The notes: generated by a model from the sequence alone, not told the origin. DNA of 40,555 bases from Legionellales bacterium RIFCSPHIGHO2_12_FULL_35_11 (GCA_001803185.1 MHBB01000047.1:1-40555), one strand, 5' to 3'; shown: positions 1-8,793, numbered from the stretch's first letter. A program made the numbers and translations.

Positions 1-83
1 CCATAAAGTGGCACTGTGCCTGCTTAGAAATAGATTCCCGCCTTCGCGGGAATGACAGTGTTTTTCTTAACTTAATGGCAGTG
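1..83. repeat. MITE-like palindromic repeat, family A, copy 1 (cut by window edge)
   Basis: This is the right-hand part of the family A repeat, whose complete copies lie at 6582-6715, 12380-12510 and 18027-18158. It carries the central sequence TGGCACTGTGCCTGC, one arm with the short palindrome ATTCCCGCCTTCGCGGGAAT, and the terminal inverted repeat ending GGCAGTG. The left half lies outside the window. It contains no coding sequence. Confidence 0.85.
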
Positions 84-106
84 ATGCGTAGGCCCTGGGT
101 AGGATT

Positions 107-162
107 ATCCTAGAAAAAGCAGTTGAGATCGTAGCGAGAAGGCCTACTGCTTTTTCTAGGAT
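107..162. repeat. Hairpin repeat, family B, copy 1
   Basis: A 17-bp perfect inverted repeat (arms 107-123 and 146-162, core TAGAAAAAGCAGT) encloses a conserved loop like GAGATCGTAGCGAGAAGG. Related copies lie at 19896-19952, 23881-23940 and 26494-26552. This copy ends about 35 bases before the peptidase start, so it lies in the promoter or 5' leader of the trio operon. No T-tract follows the stem, so it is not a typical terminator. Confidence 0.8.
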
Positions 163-196
163 TATAGGTTATTGGTTTTTTTATTAAGGGGGATTA

Positions 197-727
197 ATGC
201 GGTACTGTGCGTTATTTTTTCTTTTTTTATTATCTTTTATGGGAAATACCGATAGTGTAGGTACCAAGCAAATATATGGATATGCCGAAAAAATTACTAT
301 TTTAGATAAAAATTTAACTATGTCTGCGAAGCTTGACACAGGAGCAAATTCGGCTTCGTTAAGTGCAATTAAGATAAATGAAATTGAAGAAAATGGTAAG
401 CAATACCTAACTTTCTTAGTGCCAACGAAAAAGGGCGCCATACCTTTTAAATGTGAGTTGGCTGGACAAGTAAATATAAAAACTAGAGCAGCCGAGTCGA
501 AATTGCATCCTTTATTGAAGCATTTTATATTAAGACCAGTGGTTAAAATGAAAATTATGTTGGATGGCAAAGAAAGACTTATAAGGGTAAACTTGACCAA
601 TAGAAAACGGTTCAACTTTCCTCTTTTATTAGGGAGAGAAGCGATTATTTCTTTTTCAGGAATAGTTGATCCTCAATTAAAGTACACGGTTAAGAGCAAA
701 CAAAATTTACCTGCGGGCACTCGATGA
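197..727 (+). CDS. Retropepsin-like aspartic peptidase, RimB/'ATP-dependent zinc protease' family
   Basis: This predicted exported peptidase has 176 residues. Residues 1-20 are a hydrophobic signal-type segment (CALFFLFLLSF). The motif DTGANSASL near residues 47-55 is the retropepsin-type active-site signature, in which one Asp-Thr-Gly per chain is expected to act in a dimer. LLGREA near residues 147-152 fits the second conserved element of the fold. The older family name 'ATP-dependent zinc protease' (Pfam Zn_protease) is misleading. The start follows AAGGGGG with four bases of spacing. The stop overlaps the next gene by four bases (ATGA), so the two are translationally coupled. Family members are commonly linked to ATP-grasp ligases, as here. 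The substrate is unknown. Confidence 0.8.
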   Translation: MRYCALFFLFLLSFMGNTDSVGTKQIYGYAEKITILDKNLTMSAKLDTGANSASLSAIKINEIEENGKQYLTFLVPTKKGAIPFKCELAGQVNIKTRAAESKLHPLLKHFILRPVVKMKIMLDGKERLIRVNLTNRKRFNFPLLLGREAIISFSGIVDPQLKYTVKSKQNLPAGTR

Positions 728-2250
728 AAGAGAATAATCAGCATTTATATGGTTTAATATTAGCCTTGCTTATTGCCGGGATTGGAATTTTTTTATATCG
801 ACATTTTGTGTTAGAAGTGCCGTTAGTAGACTCTGAGACCGTTGCCAGCTGGACTGTAGAAGCAAATCTGCATTTTACCCCAGAAAAAAATTCATCAGTT
901 AAAGCTATTTTTATTATCCCTTATAAGCCACCTGGTTTTGCAATTATAGATGAGTATTTTGTTGCGCAAAATTATGGCATAAATACTAGTTTAAGTGGTT
1001 ATAATAGACAGGCGACCTGGTCTCTCAGGCGTAGCAATGGGAGTCCACAATCTCTTTTTTATAGGGCCATTGTTCGGGAAGCAGAAAATCATGTTCAGCA
1101 GTTAGCTAGCCCGCCACGTATTAAGCATCAGCAATTAGAGGAAAATGAGCGCCTAGCCGTGCAAACTATTATTGAAAAAGCTAGACAATCATCTGTTGAC
1201 ATTCACACATTCGCGCAAGCAACACTTAAGGAACTTAATCATACAACTGGTGACGCAAAGTTACTGGTGAAAGAATACAATGAAGAACATATTATTAATG
1301 CGGCTATTCAAGTGTTAAATAGTGCAAATATTTTTGCCATGCCGGTTAAAGGTATTAGTTTAGCTCAGCAAAGCAAGGTAAATTTTAAAACTATGCTGGC
1401 GGTATTTAATGGTAAAGAATGGTTTTATTTTAATCCTAAAACTGGTGTCTCTGGTTTGCCTAATAACTTCCTAGCTTGGGAGTATGGTGATGAGGCAATG
1501 TTTGATGTAGTTGGCGGAAAGAAGCCGCAATTTACTTTAACAATTTCGCCAACCCCAATTAATGCATTAAGTATTGCAAAAGCAAGGGGGTTGCAGGCTG
1601 ATTCGCAGTTGTTGCGTTTTTCTTTATTGCAATTACCAGTGCACGTGCAAGATACATATAAAATTTTATTAATGTTGCCTATCGGTGCGTTTATTATTTT
1701 ATTAATGCGCAATTTTATAGGAATCAAAACTTTTGGAACTTTTATGCCGGTTTTGATAGCATTGGCTTTCCGAGAAACGCATGTAATTTGGGGTATTACC
1801 CTATTTACTTTAATTGTTTCACTAGGGTTAGCAGTGCGGTTTTATTTAGAAAAATTACAGTTACTTTTAGTTCCTAGACTTGCTTCAATCTTAACAATAG
1901 TAGTGCTGTTAATGATTGCTATTAGCGTATTTAGTCAAAATTTAAATATAGAGTCTGGTTTATCTGTAGCTTTATTTCCAATGGTTATATTAACTATGAC
2001 TATAGAAAGAATGTGTATTACTTGGGATGAGCGGGGTGCTGGCGAAGCTCTTAAATCAGGGGCCGGAAGTATGGCTGCTGCGGTCGTTTCGTTTTGGATT
2101 ATGAGTTATAATCCTTTACAGTATTTAATCTTTGCTTTTCCTGAATTGCTACTATTCTTGCTTGCATTAATTTTGTTTTTTGGCCAATATCGTGGTTATC
2201 GGTTATTTGAGCTATTGCGTTTTAAAGCATTATCTGTTGTGAAAACATGA
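724..2250 (+). CDS. Inactive transglutaminase domain fused to seven transmembrane helices
   Basis: This 508-residue membrane protein matches the inactive-transglutaminase/7TM architecture (Pfam Transglut_i_TM plus 7TM_transglut). One membrane anchor (about residues 9-27) is followed by a soluble, probably periplasmic region to about residue 310. A block of about seven hydrophobic helices then runs to residue 500, including the stretches ILLMLPIGAFIILLM and ILTIVVLLMIAISVF. It sits between the retropepsin-like gene and the ATP-grasp gene and overlaps each by four bases, a strong sign of one operon and probably one complex. The family is widespread in Gammaproteobacteria, but its biochemical role is poorly defined. 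A scaffold or sensor role for the peptidase-ligase pair is inference. Confidence 0.75.
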   Translation: MKENNQHLYGLILALLIAGIGIFLYRHFVLEVPLVDSETVASWTVEANLHFTPEKNSSVKAIFIIPYKPPGFAIIDEYFVAQNYGINTSLSGYNRQATWSLRRSNGSPQSLFYRAIVREAENHVQQLASPPRIKHQQLEENERLAVQTIIEKARQSSVDIHTFAQATLKELNHTTGDAKLLVKEYNEEHIINAAIQVLNSANIFAMPVKGISLAQQSKVNFKTMLAVFNGKEWFYFNPKTGVSGLPNNFLAWEYGDEAMFDVVGGKKPQFTLTISPTPINALSIAKARGLQADSQLLRFSLLQLPVHVQDTYKILLMLPIGAFIILLMRNFIGIKTFGTFMPVLIALAFRETHVIWGITLFTLIVSLGLAVRFYLEKLQLLLVPRLASILTIVVLLMIAISVFSQNLNIESGLSVALFPMVILTMTIERMCITWDERGAGEALKSGAGSMAAAVVSFWIMSYNPLQYLIFAFPELLLFLLALILFFGQYRGYRLFELLRFKALSVVKT

Positions 2251-3188
2251 TAAATTTATATAAAAAATTGCTAAGTCAGGGCGTGCTTAGTATGAATCGG
2301 CGTAACGGAGATTATGTGTTGCGCTATAATGACCGCAAGCTTTATCCTTTGGTGGATGATAAGCTGAAAACCAAGCAATTAGCATTAAAGTCATCCATTT
2401 CAGTTCCAGATTTATACGAAACAATTGATACCGAGCATCAAGTAAAGCGAGTGGAGCAATTACTAAAGCCATATTCTGATTTTGTAGTAAAGCCTGCCCG
2501 TGGTTCTGGTGGGGATGGAATTTTAGTTATTACAAATAGTTTAAATGATAGATATCGGCAAATAAATGGCCGGTTTATGACCGTAAAGGAAATGAAATAT
2601 CATCTATCAAGTTTATTATCAGGTGCATACAGTATAGGTAATCATCCAGATTATGCAATTATTGAGCGGCGCGTTATTGTTTCGCCTGTATTTTCAGAAG
2701 TAAGTTATGAAGGTGTTCCAGATATAAGAATTATTATTTTATTGGGTTATCCAGCTATGGCTATGCTTAGATTACCAACCAGGCAGTCAGATGGGAAGGC
2801 AAATTTACATCAAGGTGCGATAGGTGTAGGGATAAATCTGGCTACAGGGATAACTTTAAGGGGGGTACATCATAATGATATTATATCAGCTCATCCAGAC
2901 ACAATGAATGACATAAAGGGAATTACAATACCATATTGGGAAGAAATTCTCCAAATAGCAGCCGGATGTTATGAGTTAACCGGCCTTGGATATTTAGGGG
3001 TCGATATTGTTATTGACAAAGATCAAGGCCCATTAATGTTAGAGTTAAACGCTCGTCCCGGGTTAAATATTCAAATCGCCAATGGAGAGGGTGCATTAAA
3101 GCGCTATCAACTAATAGAACAAAAAGCCGCCGCCGGCAAAGAGTCAATCGCCAATAGAATCGAATTTAGTAGAAAAATGTTCGCTTAA
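2247..3188 (+). CDS. ATP-grasp ligase, sugar-transfer-associated/alpha-L-glutamate ligase-like
   Basis: This 313-residue cytoplasmic enzyme has ATP-grasp features. The nucleotide-binding loop is seen as VVKPARGSGGDGILVI near residues 80-95, and a metal-binding end motif as LELNARPGLNIQIAN near residues 268-282. Both fit the family called 'alpha-L-glutamate ligase-like' or 'sugar-transfer-associated ATP-grasp'. The start overlaps the preceding stop by four bases. ATP-grasp ligases join a carboxylate to an amine through an acyl-phosphate; the acceptor cannot be read from the sequence. With its two partners it probably forms an amide bond that the retropepsin-like peptidase cuts or that the membrane partner presents. 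That pathway is a hypothesis. Confidence 0.75.
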   Translation: MINLYKKLLSQGVLSMNRRNGDYVLRYNDRKLYPLVDDKLKTKQLALKSSISVPDLYETIDTEHQVKRVEQLLKPYSDFVVKPARGSGGDGILVITNSLNDRYRQINGRFMTVKEMKYHLSSLLSGAYSIGNHPDYAIIERRVIVSPVFSEVSYEGVPDIRIIILLGYPAMAMLRLPTRQSDGKANLHQGAIGVGINLATGITLRGVHHNDIISAHPDTMNDIKGITIPYWEEILQIAAGCYELTGLGYLGVDIVIDKDQGPLMLELNARPGLNIQIANGEGALKRYQLIEQKAAAGKESIANRIEFSRKMFA

Positions 3189-3278
3189 TTCGAGATGTAT
3201 ATTTTCAACTTGCAATTCCATGCAAAATTTAAATTTATTGCTATACTGAACTATATGGTTATGACTATGGTGAGAAAA

Positions 3279-5333
3279 ATGACATCAAACAAATATCAGT
3301 TTAGCAATAATAATTGGATTAATTTTATACCAGGTTCGCTATTGTTATATAAAAAAATTAATAGCATAGATGAGGCAAGAGAAGCTAATATCTCAGCTAA
3401 AGCTTTATTCGATACTTTAAAAATAAGAGATGATTTGGTTAAATTTTACAATGGAAATTTACAGAAACGCGATGACAAGCAAGAGTTAAAGGATAATGCC
3501 TCACTAGAAGAAATTTGTGATAGATTTCAAACAACAGAACAAAGATATACTCTTCCAGAAGAACTATCATTAAAACTTACCTTAGTTCGCAAAGTCTTTA
3601 GCGATCACGTGAGTGAACCAGATAATAGCTTAGTCGGCTTATTTTCAAAGCTTAAAGATGAGGTTCCACATGATAAAAGAGCAGGCGTAGAAAGCATTCA
3701 AAGAAATGCTCAAGAGAAAGAGTTTAATAAACACAAAGAAACTGCCAAAAAAGAGTTTGAGATATACAGTAATTTGAATAAATTAAAAATCCTTCTAGCA
3801 GAAATTACACAAAATGACGAAGCAACGAAAGATGAACTAGATAAAATTAAACAATTAGATACATCTTACGAAGCCAGTATAAAAATTTTTCCAAATAGAA
3901 ACTTTCCCTTTAAGATGAAACTTATTCCACCATCTTTAGCATCTCATAAAGCAACTGCAATAAATGCAGATAACAAAGAAGCTGTGACCGCGCTAAATTT
4001 TTTAGAAAACATAATTTCAACAAACGTGTCAAAAGCAGAATATGATTTAATTATAGACATGATGAAACAAAATGATTTTTTATCGCCATTTAAGGGATTT
4101 ATTAAAAACAGGGGTCGTGAAAGACAATTTACTGAGTTTAGTCATAAATATGAAAAATCAATACTTAATGAAACTCGTACTCAAGAGAAAGAATATGTTG
4201 ATGGAATAAAGCAATTAGAGCTGGTTATTGCCAATTTGGCTAAAACACAAAATAATTGGTTTAGTACGGAGCCTAGTATAAAAGAATTAAACTCGCTAGT
4301 TTCAAATATTAAAGTACTTAGAGCAAAAGATAGGGATCTAAATGAATTAACAGGATATATAGCTGATTGTTTCAAAGATGAAACACGTTTATATGTTAAA
4401 AGTTCAAAGGAAATACAGGAGATTAATAACAAGTTAAAACAAATTATAAAGAATAGTTCTTATTTTGAAAAAAGCTACCCGGAACATAATGAATATCGTA
4501 GATTATTGCTGAAAATTCGTGGTAATTTATTATATCACAATAATCCAGGATATAAGTTTAAATTTTTGGATAAATTTGGCCTAGCAGATAAAGATAGATT
4601 AACAAAAGAGGAAATTAGTAACCAGGCAGTCGGGTTTGATTTTAATGAATATATGTCGCGGATTAAAGACAATAAGTTTAGAAAACAATGGCTTGGACGA
4701 GGAAAGGCTACGGATGCTGAAATAAATTTAGCACTTAGGCGTTTAGATAACTTTATGGAAAGTCCTCATAATTTTGAAAATTCACAGGCTCTAATTGACA
4801 TCATGGAGAAATTAGATATTGATTATTATACAAAATATAATATACAAAAATACATGGCCTATACATTTATTGGTATGATTATTGCAGCAATGATAGTTGC
4901 TTGTGTTTTATTCCCACCATTAAATGCACTTGTAGCTCCCTTCTTCACGAATGCTTTCTGGCACTCAGCCCTTAATTTAGGCGCTCCAGTTGCTGCGGCA
5001 AATCAGATAGCCTTGTTTTTTAATGAAAGTATCCCTCAATTTTTTGTATCTAGCTCAGAGTACTTTATAGGAGCGGCAGCAGCTACAGCAGTTTTTTCGT
5101 TTTTAGCGCTTAGAGGATTTAATTTAAAACTATCTGGTGATAATGACGCGAAGTTAGCTCCTGGCCTCAAAGAGGATATTATCATTAATGAGAGTAGCGA
5201 TGAGAAGAGTAGCTATGAGACCAAAATGACTTTATCAAATAGTTCTGTGTTCTCCAAATCCGATGTAGATGTTAAGAACCAGCTCTCAACCACGGAAACT
5301 TTAAAAAAAACAACAGATTTTAGAAGAAAGTAG
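3279..5333 (+). CDS. Orphan protein with charged helical body and C-terminal membrane hairpin
   Basis: I do not recognise this 684-residue protein. The first 500 or so residues are charged, Lys/Glu/Asn-rich and probably helical or coiled coil. Two hydrophobic segments follow, near residues 527-555 (GMIIAAMIVACVLFPP) and 595-611 (GAAAATAVFSFLAL), then a polar Ser/Asp-rich tail. The frame is open from 3195, but ATG 3279 is preferred: GGTGAG lies just upstream, and a possible -10 TATACT at 3242-3247 would place 3195 outside the transcript. It stands alone between two housekeeping blocks. Its composition and architecture resemble secreted effectors of intracellular Gammaproteobacteria, but no effector domain or secretion signal is identified. 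Confidence 0.65.
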   Translation: MTSNKYQFSNNNWINFIPGSLLLYKKINSIDEAREANISAKALFDTLKIRDDLVKFYNGNLQKRDDKQELKDNASLEEICDRFQTTEQRYTLPEELSLKLTLVRKVFSDHVSEPDNSLVGLFSKLKDEVPHDKRAGVESIQRNAQEKEFNKHKETAKKEFEIYSNLNKLKILLAEITQNDEATKDELDKIKQLDTSYEASIKIFPNRNFPFKMKLIPPSLASHKATAINADNKEAVTALNFLENIISTNVSKAEYDLIIDMMKQNDFLSPFKGFIKNRGRERQFTEFSHKYEKSILNETRTQEKEYVDGIKQLELVIANLAKTQNNWFSTEPSIKELNSLVSNIKVLRAKDRDLNELTGYIADCFKDETRLYVKSSKEIQEINNKLKQIIKNSSYFEKSYPEHNEYRRLLLKIRGNLLYHNNPGYKFKFLDKFGLADKDRLTKEEISNQAVGFDFNEYMSRIKDNKFRKQWLGRGKATDAEINLALRRLDNFMESPHNFENSQALIDIMEKLDIDYYTKYNIQKYMAYTFIGMIIAAMIVACVLFPPLNALVAPFFTNAFWHSALNLGAPVAAANQIALFFNESIPQFFVSSSEYFIGAAAATAVFSFLALRGFNLKLSGDNDAKLAPGLKEDIIINESSDEKSSYETKMTLSNSSVFSKSDVDVKNQLSTTETLKKTTDFRRK

Positions 5334-5392
5334 GCCATTGGTGACTATGCTAGGCCCTTCAAATTAGCCTTATTTTTTCTTGACATACGATA

Positions 5393-5438
5393 CCGCTCAT
5401 ACTGAGGAGGCGCTAAAGCGCCTCCTCAGTATGAGCGG
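5393..5438. terminator. Perfect 21-bp hairpin between convergent genes
   Basis: The arms 5393-5413 and 5418-5438 are perfectly complementary around a TAAA loop, with core GAGGAGGCGC. The hairpin lies between the plus-strand orphan gene ending at 5333 and minus-strand yhbY ending at 5465, where a bidirectional terminator would be expected. No U-tract follows on either strand, so it is not a canonical Rho-independent terminator. It could instead be a small mobile palindrome; no second copy is seen in this window. Confidence 0.45.
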
Positions 5439-5464
5439 GCAACCCTGTGTTATACCGAAACAGA

Positions 5465-5731
5465 TTATGAAATATTTTTTCGATAAATAACCGCAATATT
5501 ACCGATTAGTTGAATAAAGTTTGCATCTAAACTATCACATAAAGCTATAGCCATATTTTTTCGCGCAACTTTATCATCAGCATTGACCTTCACCTTAATT
5601 AATTCATGGGCAAGTAAAGCTTGGTTTGTTTCCTCAATAACCGCGTTCGTTAATCCTTTTGAGCCGATAATAACTACAGGATTTAAATGGTGCGCTAGAG
5701 CTTTAAGATCTCTTTTTTCAAAGTTTTGCAT
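5465..5731 (-). CDS. yhbY: YhbY/CRM-domain RNA-binding protein
   Basis: This 88-residue protein matches YhbY, a single-CRM-domain protein associated with precursor large ribosomal subunits. Residues 10-30 read LKALAHHLNPVVIIGSKGLT, containing the family GxxGLT element (GSKGLT), and the C-terminal part includes IQLIGNIAVIYRKN. The length fits the family (about 90-100 residues). It is divergent from rlmE, the arrangement seen in many Gammaproteobacteria, and the shared upstream region is about 95 bases. Confidence 0.9.
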   Translation of the reverse strand: MQNFEKRDLKALAHHLNPVVIIGSKGLTNAVIEETNQALLAHELIKVKVNADDKVARKNMAIALCDSLDANFIQLIGNIAVIYRKNIS

Positions 5732-5825
5732 AAAAATTCCAAATTAAATGCCAAATTATTGCACGTTTTGCTGTAAAGATACAGATAATTTTAGTAAAAT
5801 ATTTGTTTTTCAAATGAAAATTTAT

Positions 5826-6449
5826 ATGAAACGCTCAAATAGTAGTAAAAGATGGTTAGAAGAACATTTTGATGATATTTATGTAAAAAAAGCTCAAGCT
5901 GAAGGCAAGCGATCGCGAGCTATTTATAAACTACAAGAAATAGACTTAAAAGAAAATTTATTTAAACCAGGCATGAGTATAGTTGATCTCGGTTCAGCAC
6001 CTGGTGGCTGGACACAATATGTTGCAGAAAAGCTTGATGGTCAAAAAGCCAATATTATCGCTCTGGATATTTTAAAAATGGAGCCAATTTCTGGAGCAAA
6101 CTTTATTCAAGGGGATTTTACAAGCGATTCTGTATTAGAAAAATTAATGAATATCATCCCCGAACATTCAATTGATGTGCTATTATCAGATATGGCACCC
6201 AATATGAGTGGTAATAAGGAAGTAGATATTCTAAAGGCCATGTATTTAGCTGAAATAACTTTAGATTTCGGGCAAAATATGTTAAAACCAGGCGGAATTC
6301 TACTGATGAAAATATTTCATGGTGCGGGCTTTGATGATTTGGTAAAACAAATCCGCGGACAATTTAAGCGAGTAGTTATACGAAAACCTAAAGCATCCAG
6401 GCCTCGCTCTAGAGAAACCTATTTACTAGCAGTTGGTTATAAATTGTAG
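5826..6449 (+). CDS. rlmE: 23S rRNA 2'-O-methyltransferase RlmE (FtsJ)
   Basis: RlmE methylates the ribose of U2552 in 23S rRNA, a late step in 50S assembly. The 207-residue form starting at ATG 5826 begins MKRSNSSKRWLEEHF and aligns end to end with the family. ATG 5814 is a possible alternative, and the frame is open from 5748; neither start has a clear ribosome binding site. Visible elements are the SAM motif VDLGSAPGGW, the catalytic Asp in SDMAPNMSG, Lys in LLMKIFHG and Glu in SRETYLLAVG. It normally leads into ftsH. Here a 366-bp nested repeat begins 11 bases after its stop and separates the two genes. Confidence 0.93.
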   Translation: MKRSNSSKRWLEEHFDDIYVKKAQAEGKRSRAIYKLQEIDLKENLFKPGMSIVDLGSAPGGWTQYVAEKLDGQKANIIALDILKMEPISGANFIQGDFTSDSVLEKLMNIIPEHSIDVLLSDMAPNMSGNKEVDILKAMYLAEITLDFGQNMLKPGGILLMKIFHGAGFDDLVKQIRGQFKRVVIRKPKASRPRSRETYLLAVGYKL

Positions 6450-6474
6450 TAACTTTATTAGGGTTTGTTGGCAA

Positions 6475-6504
6475 TTGATAGTGCAAGTCAAAAATCAGTA
6501 TAAT
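6475..6504 (+). promoter_or_regulatory. Possible sigma-70 promoter upstream of ftsH
   Basis: TTGATA (6475-6480) and TATAAT (6499-6504) are separated by 18 bases. The site lies in the left arm of the 6460-6825 repeat and points toward ftsH. If used, the transcript would carry about 350 bases of highly structured repeat before the ftsH start. The right arm of the repeat lacks the TATAAT. Confidence 0.4.
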
Positions 6505-6581
6505 TTTTTTCCGCCTATCTGGTTGCCACATATTATGATAATTTCGTCATTGCGAGGTACGAAGCAACCCGGGGAACAGAG

Positions 6582-6715
6582 CACTGCCATTAAGTTAAGG
6601 ATTTTGTCCTTCCCGCGAAGGCGGGAATCTATCCCTAAAGTGGCACTGTGCCTGCTTAGAAATAGATTCCCGCCTTCGCGGGAATGACAGTGTTTTTCTT
6701 AACTTAATGGCAGTG
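6582..6715. repeat. MITE-like palindromic repeat, family A, copy 2 (complete, 134 bp)
   Basis: The terminal inverted repeats are CACTGCCATTAAGTTAAG and its complement. Inside, ATTCCCGC/GCGGGAAT palindromes occupy both halves and TGGCACTGTGCC marks the centre. It encodes no protein. It lies inside the family C element with a direct GGGAACAGAG on each side, the best evidence in the window that family A moves by transposition, presumably with a transposase supplied from elsewhere. Confidence 0.85.
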
Positions 6716-6858
6716 AGGGAACAGAGCTACGAACCCTGGTTTGCTTCGTACCTCGCAATGACGAATATGTGGCAACCAGATAGGCAGGATTTTTTTGACT
6801 GTGCAACCAATTGTCAACAGACCCTAAGCCTACTTCAAATTCAACAGAGGGTATTATT

Positions 6859-8793
6859 TTGAACGACATGGTAAAAAATTTATTTTTATGGCTGATTATA
6901 GCAGTTGTCTTGGTATCAGTATTTAGTAATTTTGGGCCAAATACTGCCGCATCGAATAAGATATCATATAGTCAATTTTTATCAGAAGTTTCTCAAGGAC
7001 AAGTTAGCTCTGTAAGCATAGAAGACGACAAGATTATTCATGGTATTACCAAAAACAATCATAGATTTGTTACATATATCCCCGTGCATGACAATGCTCT
7101 TTTGGGGCAACTTCTTAAAAATGACGTTAATGTTCAAGGAGAAGAGAAGCAACAAGAAAGCTTCCTGTTACATATATTCATAAATTGGTTCCCAATGCTG
7201 CTGCTAATTGGCGTATGGGTATTCTTTATGCGTCAAATGCAAGGCGGCGGTGGCAGAGGAGCAATGTCCTTTGGCCGTTCACGTGCGCGATTATTAGGCG
7301 AAGATCAGGTTAAAGTTACTTTTGCCGATGTTGCTGGGGTTGATGAAGCAAAAGAAGAAGTAAAAGAATTAGTAGATTTTTTAAAAGATCCAACAAAATT
7401 TCAAAATTTAGGCGGTCGAATTCCCCGCGGAGTCCTTCTTGTTGGATCACCAGGAACTGGTAAAACTCTTTTAGCTAAGGCTGTTGCTGGAGAAGCCAAA
7501 GTACCATTTTTTACCATATCTGGGTCAGATTTTGTTGAAATGTTTGTTGGTGTGGGTGCCTCGCGAGTTCGAGATATGTTTGAGCAAGCAAAAAAACAGT
7601 CTCCTTGCATTATTTTTATAGATGAAATTGACGCGGTTGGCCGACATCGTGGCGCAGGTCTTGGCGGCGGGCATGATGAACGAGAACAAACACTTAACCA
7701 GCTTCTAGTCGAAATGGACGGATTTGAAGGCAATGAAGGGGTGATAGTTATTGCTGCTACTAATAGACCAGATGTATTAGACCCAGCTTTACTAAGACCT
7801 GGCCGCTTTGATAGACAAGTAGTTGTCAGTTTACCTGATATTCGCGGTCGAGAACAAATATTGGCTGTTCACCTGAAGAAGGTTCAAGTAGATAAAACCG
7901 TACAAATAGCACCTATTGCTCGCGGCACACCCGGTTTTTCTGGTGCTGATCTAGCTAATCTCGTTAATGAAGCAGCACTTTTTGCTGCTCGCGCTAACAA
8001 AATAAAGGTTGGGATGGAAGAGCTAGACAAAGCAAAGGATAAAATCATGATGGGCACTGAAAGACGCTCAATGGTTATGACAGAAGATGAAAAGAAATTA
8101 ACTGCTTACCACGAGGCCGGACACGCAATTGTTGGTCTAGTTGTTCCTGAGCATGACCCTGTATATAAAGTATCAATTATCCCTCGTGGCCGAGCTCTAG
8201 GGGTCACAATGTTTTTACCAGAACAAGACCGATATAGTTATTCTAAACGGCGTCTTGAAAGTCAACTAGCCAGCCTTTTTGGTGGTAGAATCGCAGAAGA
8301 GCTAATTTTTGGATTAGATAATGTAACAACTGGTGCATCCAATGATATAACCAGAGCAACAGATATTGCACGCAAAATGGTTACTCAATGGGGGCTTTCT
8401 GACTTAGGCCCATTAACATTTGGTCAAGAAGAAGGTGAGGTATTTTTAGGTAAAACTGTTAATCAATCAAAAGAAATATCTGACAATACTTCTCAGAAAA
8501 TTGACGCCGAAGTTGCTAAAATAATTGATCGTAATTTTAATGCTGCATACAAAGTATTAAATGAAAAAATGGATATCTTGCATCTTATGGCAGCAGCATT
8601 AATAAAATATGAAACTATCGATGCCAACCAAATTAATGAAATTATGGCTGGAAATGAACCAACTCCTCCTGATGACTGGGGTAAAATTAGTTTAGAAGAG
8701 GACGATAACCTTGCGAAAAAATCTTCTAAACCTAGAAAAACCACTACTACTAAAAAGAAAACAATCCAGGATGATAAGGCACCAGAGTTGTAA
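6859..8793 (+). CDS. ftsH: ATP-dependent zinc metalloprotease FtsH
   Basis: FtsH is the essential inner-membrane AAA+ protease that degrades misfolded membrane proteins and short-lived regulators. The 644-residue form starts at TTG 6859, seven bases after AGAGGG; ATG 6868 is the alternative. The frame stays open to TTG 6811, but that lies inside the repeat. Two N-terminal membrane segments (about residues 6-24 and 108-128, [14 protein letters not shown]) precede the AAA module, with Walker A GSPGTGKT at 196-203 and Walker B ending at Asp255 (IIFIDEID). The zinc site is HEAGH at 418-422. The C-terminus is Lys/Thr-rich. folP and glmM follow, as in many Gammaproteobacteria. Confidence 0.97.
   Translation: MNDMVKNLFLWLIIAVVLVSVFSNFGPNTAASNKISYSQFLSEVSQGQVSSVSIEDDKIIHGITKNNHRFVTYIPVHDNALLGQLLKNDVNVQGEEKQQESFLLHIFINWFPMLLLIGVWVFFMRQMQGGGGRGAMSFGRSRARLLGEDQVKVTFADVAGVDEAKEEVKELVDFLKDPTKFQNLGGRIPRGVLLVGSPGTGKTLLAKAVAGEAKVPFFTISGSDFVEMFVGVGASRVRDMFEQAKKQSPCIIFIDEIDAVGRHRGAGLGGGHDEREQTLNQLLVEMDGFEGNEGVIVIAATNRPDVLDPALLRPGRFDRQVVVSLPDIRGREQILAVHLKKVQVDKTVQIAPIARGTPGFSGADLANLVNEAALFAARANKIKVGMEELDKAKDKIMMGTERRSMVMTEDEKKLTAYHEAGHAIVGLVVPEHDPVYKVSIIPRGRALGVTMFLPEQDRYSYSKRRLESQLASLFGGRIAEELIFGLDNVTTGASNDITRATDIARKMVTQWGLSDLGPLTFGQEEGEVFLGKTVNQSKEISDNTSQKIDAEVAKIIDRNFNAAYKVLNEKMDILHLMAAALIKYETIDANQINEIMAGNEPTPPDDWGKISLEEDDNLAKKSSKPRKTTTTKKKTIQDDKAPEL

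Larger units (their letters stand above)
6460..6825. repeat. Composite palindromic element: family C interrupted by a family A MITE
   Basis: The outer arms are imperfect inverted repeats. The left begins AGGGTTTGTTGGCAATTG at 6460 and continues through CTATCTGGTTGCCACATA and CGTCATTGCGAGGTACGAAG. The right mirrors this and ends at 6825. A complete family A copy (6582-6715) interrupts the centre. The bases GGGAACAGAG occur directly on both sides of the insertion, as expected for a 10-11 bp target duplication. Related C copies lie at 18381-18482 and 19712-19860. Open frames inside it (for example 6433-6687) are not genes. Confidence 0.8.

Noticed and set aside
184-615. Minus-strand frame opposite the peptidase gene
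   Set aside because: It is a shadow of the plus-strand retropepsin-like gene, which has a strong ribosome binding site and a conserved motif.
5341-5380. ATGCTAGGCCC resembling ATGCGTAGGCCC beside the first MITE
   Set aside because: The match is short and imperfect; it cannot be separated from chance without more copies.
6433-6687. Open reading frame of 84 codons
   Set aside because: It runs through the family C and A repeats, and its product is only translated repeat. No ribosome binding site or codon bias supports it.
6580-6720. CRISPR-like spaced repeats
   Set aside because: The repeated units are inverted arms of palindromic elements, with no regular direct repeats or spacers and no cas genes.
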